DNA of 64,000 nucleotides, from positions 1-64,000 of the forward strand of contig CAKTEQ010000006.1 of the NCBI GenBank assembly GCA_934552825.1, read 5' to 3'. This document shows positions 1-7,983 of this stretch, piece after piece. Under the pieces are notes generated by a model. The model was not told the DNA's origin and searched no databases. It worked only from the letters and a program-made list of their open reading frames with translations. This stretch comes from an uncultured Oscillospiraceae bacterium (lineage in GTDB: Bacteria; Bacillota; Clostridia; Oscillospirales; Oscillospiraceae). Numbering within the stretch: position 1 is the stretch's first letter; each line of letters begins with the position of its first letter. The position numbers were made by a program, and so were the translations under genes.

Positions 1-596
1 TCATCATCGTCCCGGACCTGGAACGGATGATTTTTGAAGGGGTGCAGCTCCGACAGCTTGATGTATACGACCTGCTCCACTTCCTGGGAGCGCGGGGCTG
101 CCACAGGCTCGGCCTTGGCCGGGGGCTCGGCTTTGGAGGCCGGAGGCTCGGCTTTCGCCGGGGCTTTGTCCTTGGGGGCCTTTGCTGCCTTTGTGCTGTC
201 AGCCTTGGCAGGAGCCGCCTTGTCCTTGGGGGCTTTGCTCTGCTTCGGTGCTTTGGCCGGGGCCGGAGGCTCCTTTTTGACGGTGTCCTTGGCCGAAGGC
301 TTTGGCTGCTTGTCCTCAACGGCCTTTGCGGCTTTCCCGGACGCCGCCTCTTTCTCGGCCTTGATCTCGTTGATCTTCTCAAACGGGATCACGACATTCT
401 CCGGTGAAGGAATTTCCTTTTTGCCGGGACCGGAGGGACCCTCCGCCATCTCAAACAGAGCGGCGGGACCCTCGTTAGCAGGAGGCTCGGGCTTCACTTC
501 CGATACCTCCGGGACGGGAGTAGCAGGATTTTTCTGCTCCACATCCTTGACAGGCGATACCTGATCCGTTGTACTGGCTGTATTTTCTTTTGCCAT
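1..596 (-). CDS. ParB-domain partition/nuclease-like protein, N-terminal part
   Basis: Partial gene running off the left edge; 198 codons are visible. It starts at the ATG at 594-596 behind an AGGAGGT site. Residues ~1-165 are a low-complexity linker very rich in Ala, Lys, Pro and Glu with near-repeats of KAEPPA and APKDKAPAK, probably disordered. The last ~25 visible residues (VVYIKLSELHPFKNHPFQV) match the start of the ParB/Spo0J N-terminal domain, which binds centromere-like parS DNA. Firmicute integrative conjugative elements often carry such ParB proteins with long N-terminal extensions. I infer an element-borne partition or maintenance gene. The chromosomal Spo0J normally lacks this linker. 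Confidence 0.75.
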   Translation of the reverse strand, partial: MAKENTASTTDQVSPVKDVEQKNPATPVPEVSEVKPEPPANEGPAALFEMAEGPSGPGKKEIPSPENVVIPFEKINEIKAEKEAASGKAAKAVEDKQPKPSAKDTVKKEPPAPAKAPKQSKAPKDKAAPAKADSTKAAKAPKDKAPAKAEPPASKAEPPAKAEPVAAPRSQEVEQVVYIKLSELHPFKNHPFQVRDDD

Positions 597-838
597 TTCG
601 CAACCTCCTTTGTTCTGGCATGAAAAAAGGGCCTAACCTTCGTTAGACCCACGGATAAACGGGACGGCACCATCTCCTTCCTTGCGTTTATATAGCATAC
701 GCCGCCCATAGTCTCTCTTGGGCGGCGTATTGATTTCCTATTCAATTTGTGTTATGGTGTAAAAGCATTTGCGGCGACGTTAAAAAACGTAGATTTTATG
801 CGGGTTTCAGAGTTTGTCGTTATCACTATTCGCACCAA
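597..838. other. Intergenic edge of the probable mobile element
   Basis: No gene is supported here. On the minus strand 597-780 is the upstream region of the ParB-domain gene. It includes a pair of arms reading ACGCCGCCCA and GGGCGGCGTA at about 691-730 that can form a strong hairpin. At 832-838 the + strand reads CGCACCA, which looks like a tRNA 3' end, and from there the sequence becomes the ~155 bp repeat found elsewhere only behind tRNA-Gly. I take ~835 as the likely element/chromosome junction. Confidence 0.4.
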
Positions 839-992
839 AAATGAGAAATCCCGCAATCGTAGAGATTGCGGGATTTTCTTGTATTCATGCGGGTTTGCGG
901 GCTTTTTGCCGCTATAACTTTTTACTACTCGCTTGTAAAGAATATCATATTATAGCAGCTTTTTTGATGCCATTTTGCAAGTGTTTTGCAAA
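839..992 (+). repeat. 155-bp intergenic repeat, copy A
   Basis: Nearly the same sequence occurs in opposite orientation at 35310-35463. The copies share a strong hairpin (stem CCCGCAATC/GATTGCGGG, here 846-877 with a following TTTTCTT run), then about 50 almost identical bases, then a diverging tail ending in TTTTGCAA motifs. Copy B is the sequence immediately 3' of tRNA-Gly, so the hairpin is probably a tRNA terminator and copy A probably once followed a tRNA gene as well. Confidence 0.8.
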
Positions 993-1011
993 CGTTTCTG
1001 AGACACTTGTG

Positions 1012-1539
1012 TTAATTTGCCGCCTGCAAAGCGGCAAACGGGCGGAGAACTGCGGCGCGAACCGCCACAAACACAACGCCCAGCGCCAGCTTCGGCGCGT
1101 CCTTTTTGCTGCACACCTCCGTACTGATGGTCACGAAGCCGCAGAAGTAAATTGCGCCATGGCAGAACATGGAGATAAATACATCACCGGGCGCGTACGC
1201 ACCATACAGAGGGCCGCCTGCCGCTATCATCGCCATGTAATAGAAGAAGCCAGCCATCAGCCCCGAGTAGCTCGCCCAGCTATGGAGCTTTTTCCTGGAA
1301 GTCAGCAGGATCAAGGGAACCGCGAAATATTCGACTGTGGAGAATTCCACAGGGAACATCACCACTCCCTTTATGAACGGATACACAACGCAATAACGCA
1401 GCAGGTTGAGGAAAAGAAGCACAGCGCACAGCGAAAGAACGACTCTCCTGCGCCTGGATTCCGGGCATTTGCAGAGTTAATATGCCAGAACATTGATACA
1501 TCCGAAAAACACCAGCGCAACAGCATTCAAACCGTACAC
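1012..1539 (-). pseudogene. Membrane protein (YwaF/TMEM164-like), interrupted by in-frame TAA
   Basis: Third gene of the PadR operon. A GTG at 1537-1539 with GAGGTGA upstream opens a frame that encodes a hydrophobic segment, hits TAA at 1477-1479, and continues in the same frame as a further ~155 codons of multi-spanning membrane protein with segments around HSWASYSGLMAGFFYYMAM and VFISMFCHGAIYFCGF. The pattern weakly recalls the YwaF-type integral membrane family, which is usually longer (~230 aa). The single-frame continuity either side of the stop argues for a recent nonsense mutation. Alternatively a downstream GTG (1420-1422) could start a 136-aa protein, but it has no clear ribosome site. 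Confidence 0.5.
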
Positions 1540-1550
1540 GAAGATTCACC

Positions 1551-1898
1551 TCAATTCAGGAACCAGCCCCAGGTGTGCCAGAACTGGAAGCTTCCAGCGG
1601 AGAGAGTACACACGACATATGTCAGGACAATGCAGGCCGCAAACAGATCAGCAACGCCCAGTCCCATGACTACAAGGGGCTTGCTCCCCTTTTTCCGCTT
1701 CGGCGCGTCAGTTTCGCCGAACTGCGCAGCCAGCTCTTCCGGAACGCCCAGCTTCACAGCGATCTCTTCTTCCAAATATCCGTCCGCCAGCTTAAAGGCA
1801 AAGTGCTGTTCGTATTCCTCCGCCACATCGGCAGCATCCGCAACATTTCTCCTGTGCAGCTCATTCGCAAGACGTGCCATGAATTCATTCTTTGTCAT
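1551..1898 (-). CDS. DUF1700/HAAS-type membrane protein
   Basis: 115 aa. The N-terminus (MTKNEFMARLANELHRRN) and the following helical region, with a GVPEEL turn, are the HAAS signalling helical domain found in DUF1700 proteins. One C-terminal membrane segment follows at ~75-97. The start at 1896-1898 overlaps the PadR stop by 14 nt, so the genes are translationally coupled. PadR-DUF1700 pairs are a common Firmicute arrangement in which PadR represses the operon. The protein is shorter than many DUF1700 members (~180 aa) and carries only one clear membrane helix. Its biochemical role is unknown. Confidence 0.75.
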   Translation of the reverse strand: MTKNEFMARLANELHRRNVADAADVAEEYEQHFAFKLADGYLEEEIAVKLGVPEELAAQFGETDAPKRKKGSKPLVVMGLGVADLFAACIVLTYVVCTLSAGSFQFWHTWGWFLN

Positions 1899-2211
1899 AG
1901 CTCTCATCCTCCAATAACGTTCTGACAGACTGCGCAAACTTCAGATATTCCACGCGGTCATTCTGATATGTCTCCCGGCCAAACTCTGTTAGCCTATAAT
2001 ACTTGCGCGGCGGGCCGCCGCTCTCCTCCTGCAGATAGGTCGTGAGCAATCCGTCCGCCTTCAGCTTTCGCAGGATCGGATACACCGTACCGTCTGCAAT
2101 ATCAATGTGCTGAGAGAGAAAATCCGATATCTCATACCCGTAGTGATCTCGCTTATGCAGCAGCGACAGCACACATAGCTCCAGCACACCTTTCTTATAC
2201 TGCGTGTTCAT
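1885..2211 (-). CDS. PadR-family transcriptional regulator
   Basis: 108 aa, the usual length for short PadR regulators. A winged-helix region is evident (LCVLSLLHKRDHYGYEIS, then a DGTVYPILRKLKADGLL recognition segment and the wing GGPPRKYYRLTEFGRE), followed by a short dimerisation helix. It starts at ATG 2209-2211 behind AAAGGAG. It is the first gene of the operon with the DUF1700 gene and the broken membrane gene. A palindrome over its own -35 box suggests autorepression, as is usual in the family. Confidence 0.92.
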   Translation of the reverse strand: MNTQYKKGVLELCVLSLLHKRDHYGYEISDFLSQHIDIADGTVYPILRKLKADGLLTTYLQEESGGPPRKYYRLTEFGRETYQNDRVEYLKFAQSVRTLLEDESYDKE

Positions 2212-2248
2212 GTGTATCTCCTTTCGCGTCTCGTCCTTACACTGCTGT

Positions 2249-2281
2249 ATTATATTCAGTAGTATCTAAATATCAATACTA
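2249..2281 (-). promoter_or_regulatory. PadR operon promoter with overlapping operator
   Basis: On the minus strand a -35 TTGATA (2271-2276) and -10 TATAAT (2249-2254) are separated by 16 bp. The perfect inverted repeat TAGTAT-N10-ATACTA (2260-2281) covers the -35 box and spacer, the expected place for a repressor site. The match to PadR is inferred from position and symmetry. Confidence 0.7.
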
Positions 2282-2313
2282 AATTTTAAAATTTTTCAAC
2301 ACTGTATTGCAGC

Positions 2314-2355
2314 AAAAGAGAGCGCGCATCCCTTACGGAACACACGCTCTCTTTT
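2314..2355. terminator. Bidirectional terminator downstream of brnQ
   Basis: Stem AAAAGAGAGCG / CGCTCTCTTTT with a ~20-nt loop. The A/T tails let it act on both strands. It lies 13 bp after the brnQ stop. Confidence 0.75.
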
Positions 2356-2367
2356 CATTGCGTTTTA

Positions 2368-3729
2368 TCAGGCCTTTACTTTTTTACCCTTGCCCGCGAA
2401 GTGGAACACCAGCCCTATCACAAGGCCCAGCACGGCGGGACATATCCATCCAAGCCCCAGCTTGGCAAGGGGCAGCACTTCTTTTATTGCGTCAAGCACC
2501 CCGTCCATCCGGCAGGCGGCTCTCACTCCGGCAGGCAGGGCGCACAGCAGATCATATACCGCACCCACAAGGGTGAAGCCCGTCGTCCAGCAGTACACCG
2601 CCCGGTCGTGGTTGAAGAGCTTTCCGAACATCGCCATCAGGATAAGGGTTATGGCAAGAGGATAGAGGAACATCAATACCGGCACGGAATAGTCGATGAT
2701 CGCGCTGAGTCCCATGTTCGCGAACAAACAGGAAACCGCGCTGAATATCACCGCCCAGATTTTATAGGACGGTCCCTTTTTGAATATGCCGGAGAATGTC
2801 TCGGCACAGCTTGTAATAAGCCCGACGGCGGTCTTTAAGCAGGCAAGCGTCACTGTCGCCGCCAGTATAAGCAGTCCGGCTTTTCCCAGATAGTGCTGAG
2901 CAATCTCGGCCAGCGCCACACCGCCGTTTTCCGCCACGGAGAGAACTCCGCGGCTGCGGGTACCGACGATCGTCACGAAGAGATATATCACCGCCATGAG
3001 AACGCAGCTGAAGATACCTGATTTTACGGTATTTGACGCGACGGCGCCGGGCTCCTCAACGCCCAGCCCACGTATTACCTGCACTACCACGATGCCGAAT
3101 GCAAGGCTCGCCAGCGCGTCCATTGTGTTATATCCCTCAAGAAAACCCTTGAAGAAGGGCTGCGTCATATAGTCACCCACAGGCTCCACATCAGCTATGG
3201 CCACAGAGGGATTTATCAGCGCCACTATTACAAGCACTGCCAAAAACAGCAGGAAGAAGGGATTGAGTATTTTACCCACCCACGTGAGTATTTTCCCCGG
3301 AAACAGGGAAAACAGCAGCGCCGCCACGAAGAAGAGGAGCGTGAACGCCAGCAGGTATATTTGCATATTCCCGCTCTAAGGCAGTATGCGCTCCAGGCCC
3401 ACCGTGAAGGACACTGTCGCGCACCTGGGTATCGCAAAGAATGGTCCGATAGTCAGGTACAGCAGGCACGTAAAGAACATGGCATAGGGTTTTCCCACCT
3501 TGCCGCTCAGCTCATATAGCCCGCTGCTTCTGCTTATACCGAGCGCCGCCACGCCCAGCAGAGGCAGTCCCACGCCCGTAATCACGAAGCCGGCTACCGC
3601 CTTCCACACATTGCTGCCCGCCATCTGTCCCATGGACACGGGGAATATCAGGTTCCCCGCCCCGAAGAACAAGCCGAACAGCATACTCGCCACAAAGACA
3701 TACTCCTTGAAGCTCAATTTCCGTTTCAT
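2368..3729 (-). pseudogene. brnQ: Branched-chain amino acid carrier BrnQ, split by in-frame TAG
   Basis: The first 117 codons (ATG at 3727-3729, AGGAG upstream; LFGLFFGAGNLIFP and IGPFFAIPR motifs) and the following 332+ codons (VGKILNPFFLLFLAVLV, LEGYNTMDALASLAFGI) together make a normal-length BrnQ/LIVCS carrier of ~450 aa with 12 membrane segments. They are in one frame and separated only by TAG at 3376-3378, in a poorly conserved loop after IGPFFAIPR. A CAG-to-TAG change would explain it. The product should be non-functional unless the stop is read through. It would have imported Leu/Ile/Val with a cation. An AzlCD-type branched-chain exporter lies at 38.9 kb. Confidence 0.85.
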
Positions 3730-3800
3730 AGGTCAATTCTCCTTTTCTGCGGTCCGAGCCATCGGAGCACTCCGGCTCATTCCAATCATGTACGCTAAAC

Positions 3801-3829
3801 AGGATACCATATATCCGCGCTGTTTTCAA
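3801..3829 (-). promoter_or_regulatory. brnQ promoter
   Basis: Minus-strand -35 TTGAAA (3824-3829), 17-bp spacer, -10 TATCCT (3801-3806), about 72 bp before the ATG. The promoter looks intact although the gene is interrupted. Confidence 0.6.
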
Positions 3830-3878
3830 GGCTGACGCGGCCCCCTCAATTTGGAATAGGTTACAAAGAAAACACTCT

Positions 3879-3907
3879 TTGACATTTAGGAATACATTGA
3901 TTAAAAT
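3879..3907 (+). promoter_or_regulatory. Promoter of the first flavin reductase gene
   Basis: TTGACA (3879-3884), 17-bp spacer, TAAAAT (3902-3907). It leaves a ~70-nt leader before the ATG at 3982, which has AAGGAG upstream. Confidence 0.7.
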
Positions 3908-3981
3908 ATATCTGTATATAGTTTGAAAAAATCCCGGCTAAGGGTAATATTCTGCAAAACACGACGGAAGGAGCAAACAAA

Positions 3982-5928
3982 ATGACAAAGTACCCCCATC
4001 TGTTCACTTCTCTTAAGGTCGGCAACCTCACCATGCGCAACCGCATCGAGGCTTCCGCGACCTCTCTGCAGATCTGGGCGCCCGGCGACAGACTGACAAG
4101 AGAATCCATCGCTTACTACGAGCGCAAGGCAAAGGGCGGCGCCGCAATGGTCATCATCGGCGAGACCCCTGTGGAGAGAAAGTCCGGCAAATCCCACGTG
4201 CATATGCTGCACCTGGACGATCCCGAGATAATCTATAACCTTGGCTACGTTACTGAAGCTATCCATAAGCACGGCGCCATCGCCTCCCTTCAGATAGCTC
4301 ACGGCGGCGCAGGCTGCGACCCCGCGTTTCTGGAGATTGACCACCCCATCGGCCCCACCGGCGGCGTAAATGCAAACGGCGTCTATATCGAGGAGATGGA
4401 CGAGAAGATGATCGAGCACATCGTCAACAAGTTCGGCGACGCTGCCCGCACTCTTCAGATAGGCGGCTTTGATATGTGCCAGCTCCACGCCGGCCACAGC
4501 TGGCTGCTGGGTCAGTTCCTGTCACCCGGCGTCAATAAGCGTACCGACAAGTTCGGCGGCTCCATCGAGAACCGCCTGCGTATCGTGGAGATGTGCATCG
4601 ACAACATTCGCCAGAAAACCCACGGTGACTTCCCCATCGAGCTGCGTATCTCCGGCGACGAGTTCTATCCAGACGGCTTCCATCTGGATACCTGCGTGGA
4701 ATACTGCAAGCTTCTGGACGGCAAGGTCGACCTGTTCAACATCTCCAGCGGTTCCATCTTCGCCCCCGGCGGCGTTGGCATCTGCACCCCCTCCATCTAT
4801 GAAAAGCGCGTGAGAAACGCATACCTCGCCGAGGAGATCAAGAAGCACGTCAAAACTCCCGTGGTGGCCGTAGGCGCACTCACCCGCCCCGAGGATATGG
4901 AAGAGCTCATCGCAAACGGCAAGGCCGACATGGTCTGCTGCGCGAGAGCAACTCTCGCCGACCCCGAATTCCCCAACAAGCTCCGTGATGGCCGCGAGGA
5001 CGAAATGCGCCCCTGCGTGAGATGCATGTACTGCATGTCCTCCATGATGTCCGGCAACAAGCACATCCACTGCTCCGTTAACCCCACTCTCGGCTACGAG
5101 CTCACAAATAGGGAGCCCGCTCCCAAGGCCGAGGAAAAGAAGAAGGTCCTCGTAGTAGGCGGCGGCGTTGCCGGCATTCAGGCGGCCCTCACCAGCGCTG
5201 AGCGCGGGCACGAGGTCATCCTCTGCGAGAAGACTGACCGTCTGGGCGGCGTGCTGAATTATACAGAGCACGTCAGCTTTAAGGACGATATTGTAAACTA
5301 TCTCAACTGGGCGCGCCGCATGGTCGCAAAATCCTCTATCGACCTTCGCCTGAACACAGAGGTCACTCCCGATTATATCCGCAAGGTCGGTCCCGACGCT
5401 GTTATCTGTGCTGTTGGCGCGGACATCGTTATTCCGCCCATCCCCGGTGTCGAGAATATCAAGGTCATCGACAGCATCGAGATGCACGAGCAGGCTGAAA
5501 AGCTGGGCGACAATATCGTTATCATCGGCGCCGGCATCACCGGTATCGAGGGCGCTATCCACATGAGAATGATGGGCAAGAACGTCCAGATACTCGAGGC
5601 CGCCGGTGGTATCCTCAAGGGCATCGAAATGCAGCAGCTCGCCGTGACAATGGAGGAGATGCGCCGCATGGACCTGCTGGATAAGTATCACACCAACACA
5701 AAGGTCGTGAAGATCGACGACAATGGCGTCACCGCCGAAACACCCGAGGGTACAGTCGTGTTCCCCGCCGACAACGTCGTCATGTGCACAGGCATGAGAG
5801 CCCGCAGGGATCTGGTCGAGAGCCTGCGTCCCGTGTGCCTCAACTTCCGCAATATCGGCGACTGCCTGAAGCCCCGCCGTATGCCCGAAGCTGTCAGCGA
5901 AGGTTACTTTGCCGCGCTGGACATCTGA
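3982..5928 (+). CDS. Old Yellow Enzyme-family NAD(P)H:flavin oxidoreductase, FMN/4Fe-4S/FAD type
   Basis: 648 aa, the full length of the 2,4-dienoyl-CoA reductase/BaiCD/BaiH type. An OYE TIM barrel (~1-330, FMN) is followed by a C-x2-C-x2-C-x12-C iron-sulfur motif at C345, C348, C351 and C364. An FAD domain starting VLVVGGGVAGIQAA (~390) and an inserted NAD(P) domain (VIIGAGITGIEGA) complete it. Such enzymes reduce activated C=C bonds of dienoyl-CoAs, bile-acid intermediates, bilirubin or xenobiotics, and the substrate here cannot be read off. The canonical HxAHGYL active-site segment is LHAGHSWLL (H169-L176), so the usual Tyr is Trp. A paralogue lies at 32.2 kb. Monocistronic, between its own promoter and a terminator. 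Confidence 0.9.
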   Translation: MTKYPHLFTSLKVGNLTMRNRIEASATSLQIWAPGDRLTRESIAYYERKAKGGAAMVIIGETPVERKSGKSHVHMLHLDDPEIIYNLGYVTEAIHKHGAIASLQIAHGGAGCDPAFLEIDHPIGPTGGVNANGVYIEEMDEKMIEHIVNKFGDAARTLQIGGFDMCQLHAGHSWLLGQFLSPGVNKRTDKFGGSIENRLRIVEMCIDNIRQKTHGDFPIELRISGDEFYPDGFHLDTCVEYCKLLDGKVDLFNISSGSIFAPGGVGICTPSIYEKRVRNAYLAEEIKKHVKTPVVAVGALTRPEDMEELIANGKADMVCCARATLADPEFPNKLRDGREDEMRPCVRCMYCMSSMMSGNKHIHCSVNPTLGYELTNREPAPKAEEKKKVLVVGGGVAGIQAALTSAERGHEVILCEKTDRLGGVLNYTEHVSFKDDIVNYLNWARRMVAKSSIDLRLNTEVTPDYIRKVGPDAVICAVGADIVIPPIPGVENIKVIDSIEMHEQAEKLGDNIVIIGAGITGIEGAIHMRMMGKNVQILEAAGGILKGIEMQQLAVTMEEMRRMDLLDKYHTNTKVVKIDDNGVTAETPEGTVVFPADNVVMCTGMRARRDLVESLRPVCLNFRNIGDCLKPRRMPEAVSEGYFAALDI

Positions 5929-5943
5929 TAAACCTCATGTAGA

Positions 5944-5980
5944 AAAAACGCCCCGGAAGCCTTGCTTCCGGGGCGTTTTT
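5944..5980. terminator. Bidirectional terminator between flavin reductase and ktrA
   Basis: GC-rich stem CGCCCCGGAAG/CTTCCGGGGCG flanked by A-run and T-run. It serves both converging genes. Confidence 0.9.
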
Positions 5981-5984
5981 ATTT

Positions 5985-6662
5985 TCAGTTTTCTGCCCAT
6001 TCCGTCAGGCGGTCGAGAGCGTCCTTCTCTCCGGCAACATAGAGTATATCGCCCTTTTCGAACTCATAATCCGGCCTGATGGTCTCTGTAAGTTCACTGC
6101 CGTTTTCAACAGCTATGATATTTACGCCAAATCTGCCGCGCAGGTCAGCCTTAATGACATTCTCTCCCACGATGCTCTCCGGCACCATGAGCTTTGAAAT
6201 ATTCAGCTTCTCGCTCAGTTGGATAAAATCAAGTACACGGCTCGTCTCCAGCCTGTGGGCAAGGCGTACCGCCATATCCCGTTCGGGGAATATGACCTCC
6301 GCCCCCAGCTTTGCAAGGATCTCTCCGTGCTCAGCGCTTGACGCCTTTGCCATTACCTTCGGCACACCCAGGCTCGTCAGATGCAGCGTCGTCAGAATCG
6401 ACGTATCCATCTGCTCGCCTATGCACACCACCGCCACATCACAATTCTGGACACCGGTCTCAGCCAGCGTTTTCTTGTCCAGACTGCGCACAACATATGC
6501 ATTGTCCGTATAATCCCGCATCTCGCGGACCTTCTCCTCCACCTTATCAATGACGAGGATATCCGCGCCGGACGCCGCCAGCTCCAACGCCAGCGCTCGT
6601 CCAAACCTGCCCAGACCTATTATACCGTAGGTCTCTTTTTCTTTCTTGGATCTGCTGAACAT
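5985..6662 (-). CDS. ktrA: Potassium uptake regulatory subunit KtrA/TrkA (RCK)
   Basis: 225 aa, one RCK_N plus one RCK_C domain, the KtrA layout (TrkA proper is a tandem duplicate of ~450 aa). The Rossmann motif is YGIIGLGRFGRALALELA (~11-28), with acidic D41 following ILVI for NAD(H)/ATP-type binding. RCK_C runs from ~140 to 220. It is cytoplasmic and gates the membrane subunit encoded immediately upstream (10-nt gap). GGAGG precedes its ATG. It is last in the permease-ktrB-ktrA operon. Confidence 0.92.
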   Translation of the reverse strand: MFSRSKKEKETYGIIGLGRFGRALALELAASGADILVIDKVEEKVREMRDYTDNAYVVRSLDKKTLAETGVQNCDVAVVCIGEQMDTSILTTLHLTSLGVPKVMAKASSAEHGEILAKLGAEVIFPERDMAVRLAHRLETSRVLDFIQLSEKLNISKLMVPESIVGENVIKADLRGRFGVNIIAVENGSELTETIRPDYEFEKGDILYVAGEKDALDRLTEWAEN

Positions 6663-6672
6663 ATTGTCCTCC

Positions 6673-7971
6673 TTAACCGATGGCTATATCGCCCTCAGGA
6701 TAGCTCACCCGTTCTCCCTTGTTAAAATACCACATGGTGGCAATGGTCATCGTTCCGAGCCTGCCTATGTACATTATCAGAATTGAAAGGAGCTTGCTTC
6801 CGCTGCTCAGCCCCCCTGTTATTCCGGTAGAGAGTCCCACCGTACCGAAGGCGCTTGTTATCTCGAACAGCACGTCCCTCAGGGGTATATCCGGCTCCAG
6901 CAGCGCCATCACAAACGTACCTGTGAACACAATGCTCAGCCCTATGATTGTCATTACCGCGCCCTTGCGGAACGCCGCGCCGGGCATGGAATACCTGAAC
7001 GCTTTCTCAGATCTGTTCGTCGCCGCCGATTTGACGCCCTGGAGCAGAGCGAAGAACGTGGTGGTTTTTATGCCGCCGCCCGTAGAACCGGGAGATGCGC
7101 CTATGAACATGAGCACGATCATCACCATCAGTCCTGCATTCGTGAAACCGCCGAGGGGATATGTACAGAATCCTGCTGTTCTTGCCGTTACGCTCTGGAA
7201 AAACGCTCCAAGCCAGGTTATGTTCTCAGTCAGCTTCAGAAGAAGCGTACCCACGATTATCAGTCCGGCGCTCATGGAGAGCACCACCTTCGTGTGCATG
7301 GAGAACTTCTTCCAGCGGAAACGTTTGTCCAGCACATCCCGTATGACCAGAAAGCCGATCCCGCCGAAAATTATCAGGGCGCAGGTGACAAGATTGAGCG
7401 CCGTGCTGCTCTGATAGGGGGTAAGGTTTGTGCCGCCGCCCAGTATGTCAAATCCCGAGTTGTTGAATGCCGCGACCGAGTGGAAAAGGCTTATCCCAGC
7501 CGCTTTAACGGGTGAATGATCCCGGGCAAAAACCGGGAAGCTCAGTACGGCGCCGGCGAGCTCAAACGCCGCCGTTGTGAAGAACACGTTCCGCAGAAAG
7601 CGTACGACACCCTTCCCCGAGTCCAGGTTCATTGCCTCGCGGATTATATTCCGTCCCTTGAGATCCACCTTGCGCCCCATGGCGATTATCACGCCCGCGC
7701 CAACCGCCGTCACTCCAAGTCCGCCTATCTGTATCAGCACGGCGAGGAAAAACTGCCCCAGCGGTGTAAACGTATCTCCCGCATCCACGGCAATAAGCCC
7801 TGTTACGCACACGGCGCTGGTGGAGGTATAGAGAGTGTCCACAAAGTTCACATCTATACCCTCCTTCACGCTGCACGGCAGACTGAGCAGCAACGTCCCC
7901 AGAAGTATCATCAGGGCAAAGCCCATGGCGATTATTCTTGCGGGCGACTGTCTCCTAAGTTTATTTATCAT
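6673..7971 (-). CDS. ktrB: Potassium transporter membrane subunit KtrB/TrkH family
   Basis: 432 aa, the KtrB length. The four M1-P-M2 repeats are visible, with selectivity-filter regions around TSTSAVCVTGL (~49-59), SVAAFNNSGFDILGG, SVTARTAGF and TSAFGTVGLSTG, and the intramembrane-loop glycine stretch GASPGSTGGGIKTTT. It forms the K+ (possibly Na+-coupled) pore with the KtrA ring encoded downstream. It starts 12 nt after the stop of the ion-transporter gene, with a weak ribosome site (GAGAAAG), suggesting coupling to the upstream gene. Confidence 0.93.
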   Translation of the reverse strand: MINKLRRQSPARIIAMGFALMILLGTLLLSLPCSVKEGIDVNFVDTLYTSTSAVCVTGLIAVDAGDTFTPLGQFFLAVLIQIGGLGVTAVGAGVIIAMGRKVDLKGRNIIREAMNLDSGKGVVRFLRNVFFTTAAFELAGAVLSFPVFARDHSPVKAAGISLFHSVAAFNNSGFDILGGGTNLTPYQSSTALNLVTCALIIFGGIGFLVIRDVLDKRFRWKKFSMHTKVVLSMSAGLIIVGTLLLKLTENITWLGAFFQSVTARTAGFCTYPLGGFTNAGLMVMIVLMFIGASPGSTGGGIKTTTFFALLQGVKSAATNRSEKAFRYSMPGAAFRKGAVMTIIGLSIVFTGTFVMALLEPDIPLRDVLFEITSAFGTVGLSTGITGGLSSGSKLLSILIMYIGRLGTMTIATMWYFNKGERVSYPEGDIAIG

Positions 7972-7983
7972 AGCTTTCTCAAA

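Noticed and set aside
800..838. A complete tRNA gene before repeat copy A
   Set aside because: Only the last seven bases resemble a tRNA end. No T-loop, anticodon loop or acceptor 5' strand can be found upstream.
814..1917. 367-codon + strand frame through the repeat and the PadR operon
   Set aside because: It is antisense to the DUF1700 and membrane genes and reads through a tRNA-type terminator hairpin. No motif.
3376..3378. TAG read as pyrrolysine or a reassigned amber codon
   Set aside because: TAG terminates at least three intact genes here (46058-46060, 51899-51901, 61374-61376) and BrnQ has no reason for pyrrolysine. A nonsense mutation is simpler.
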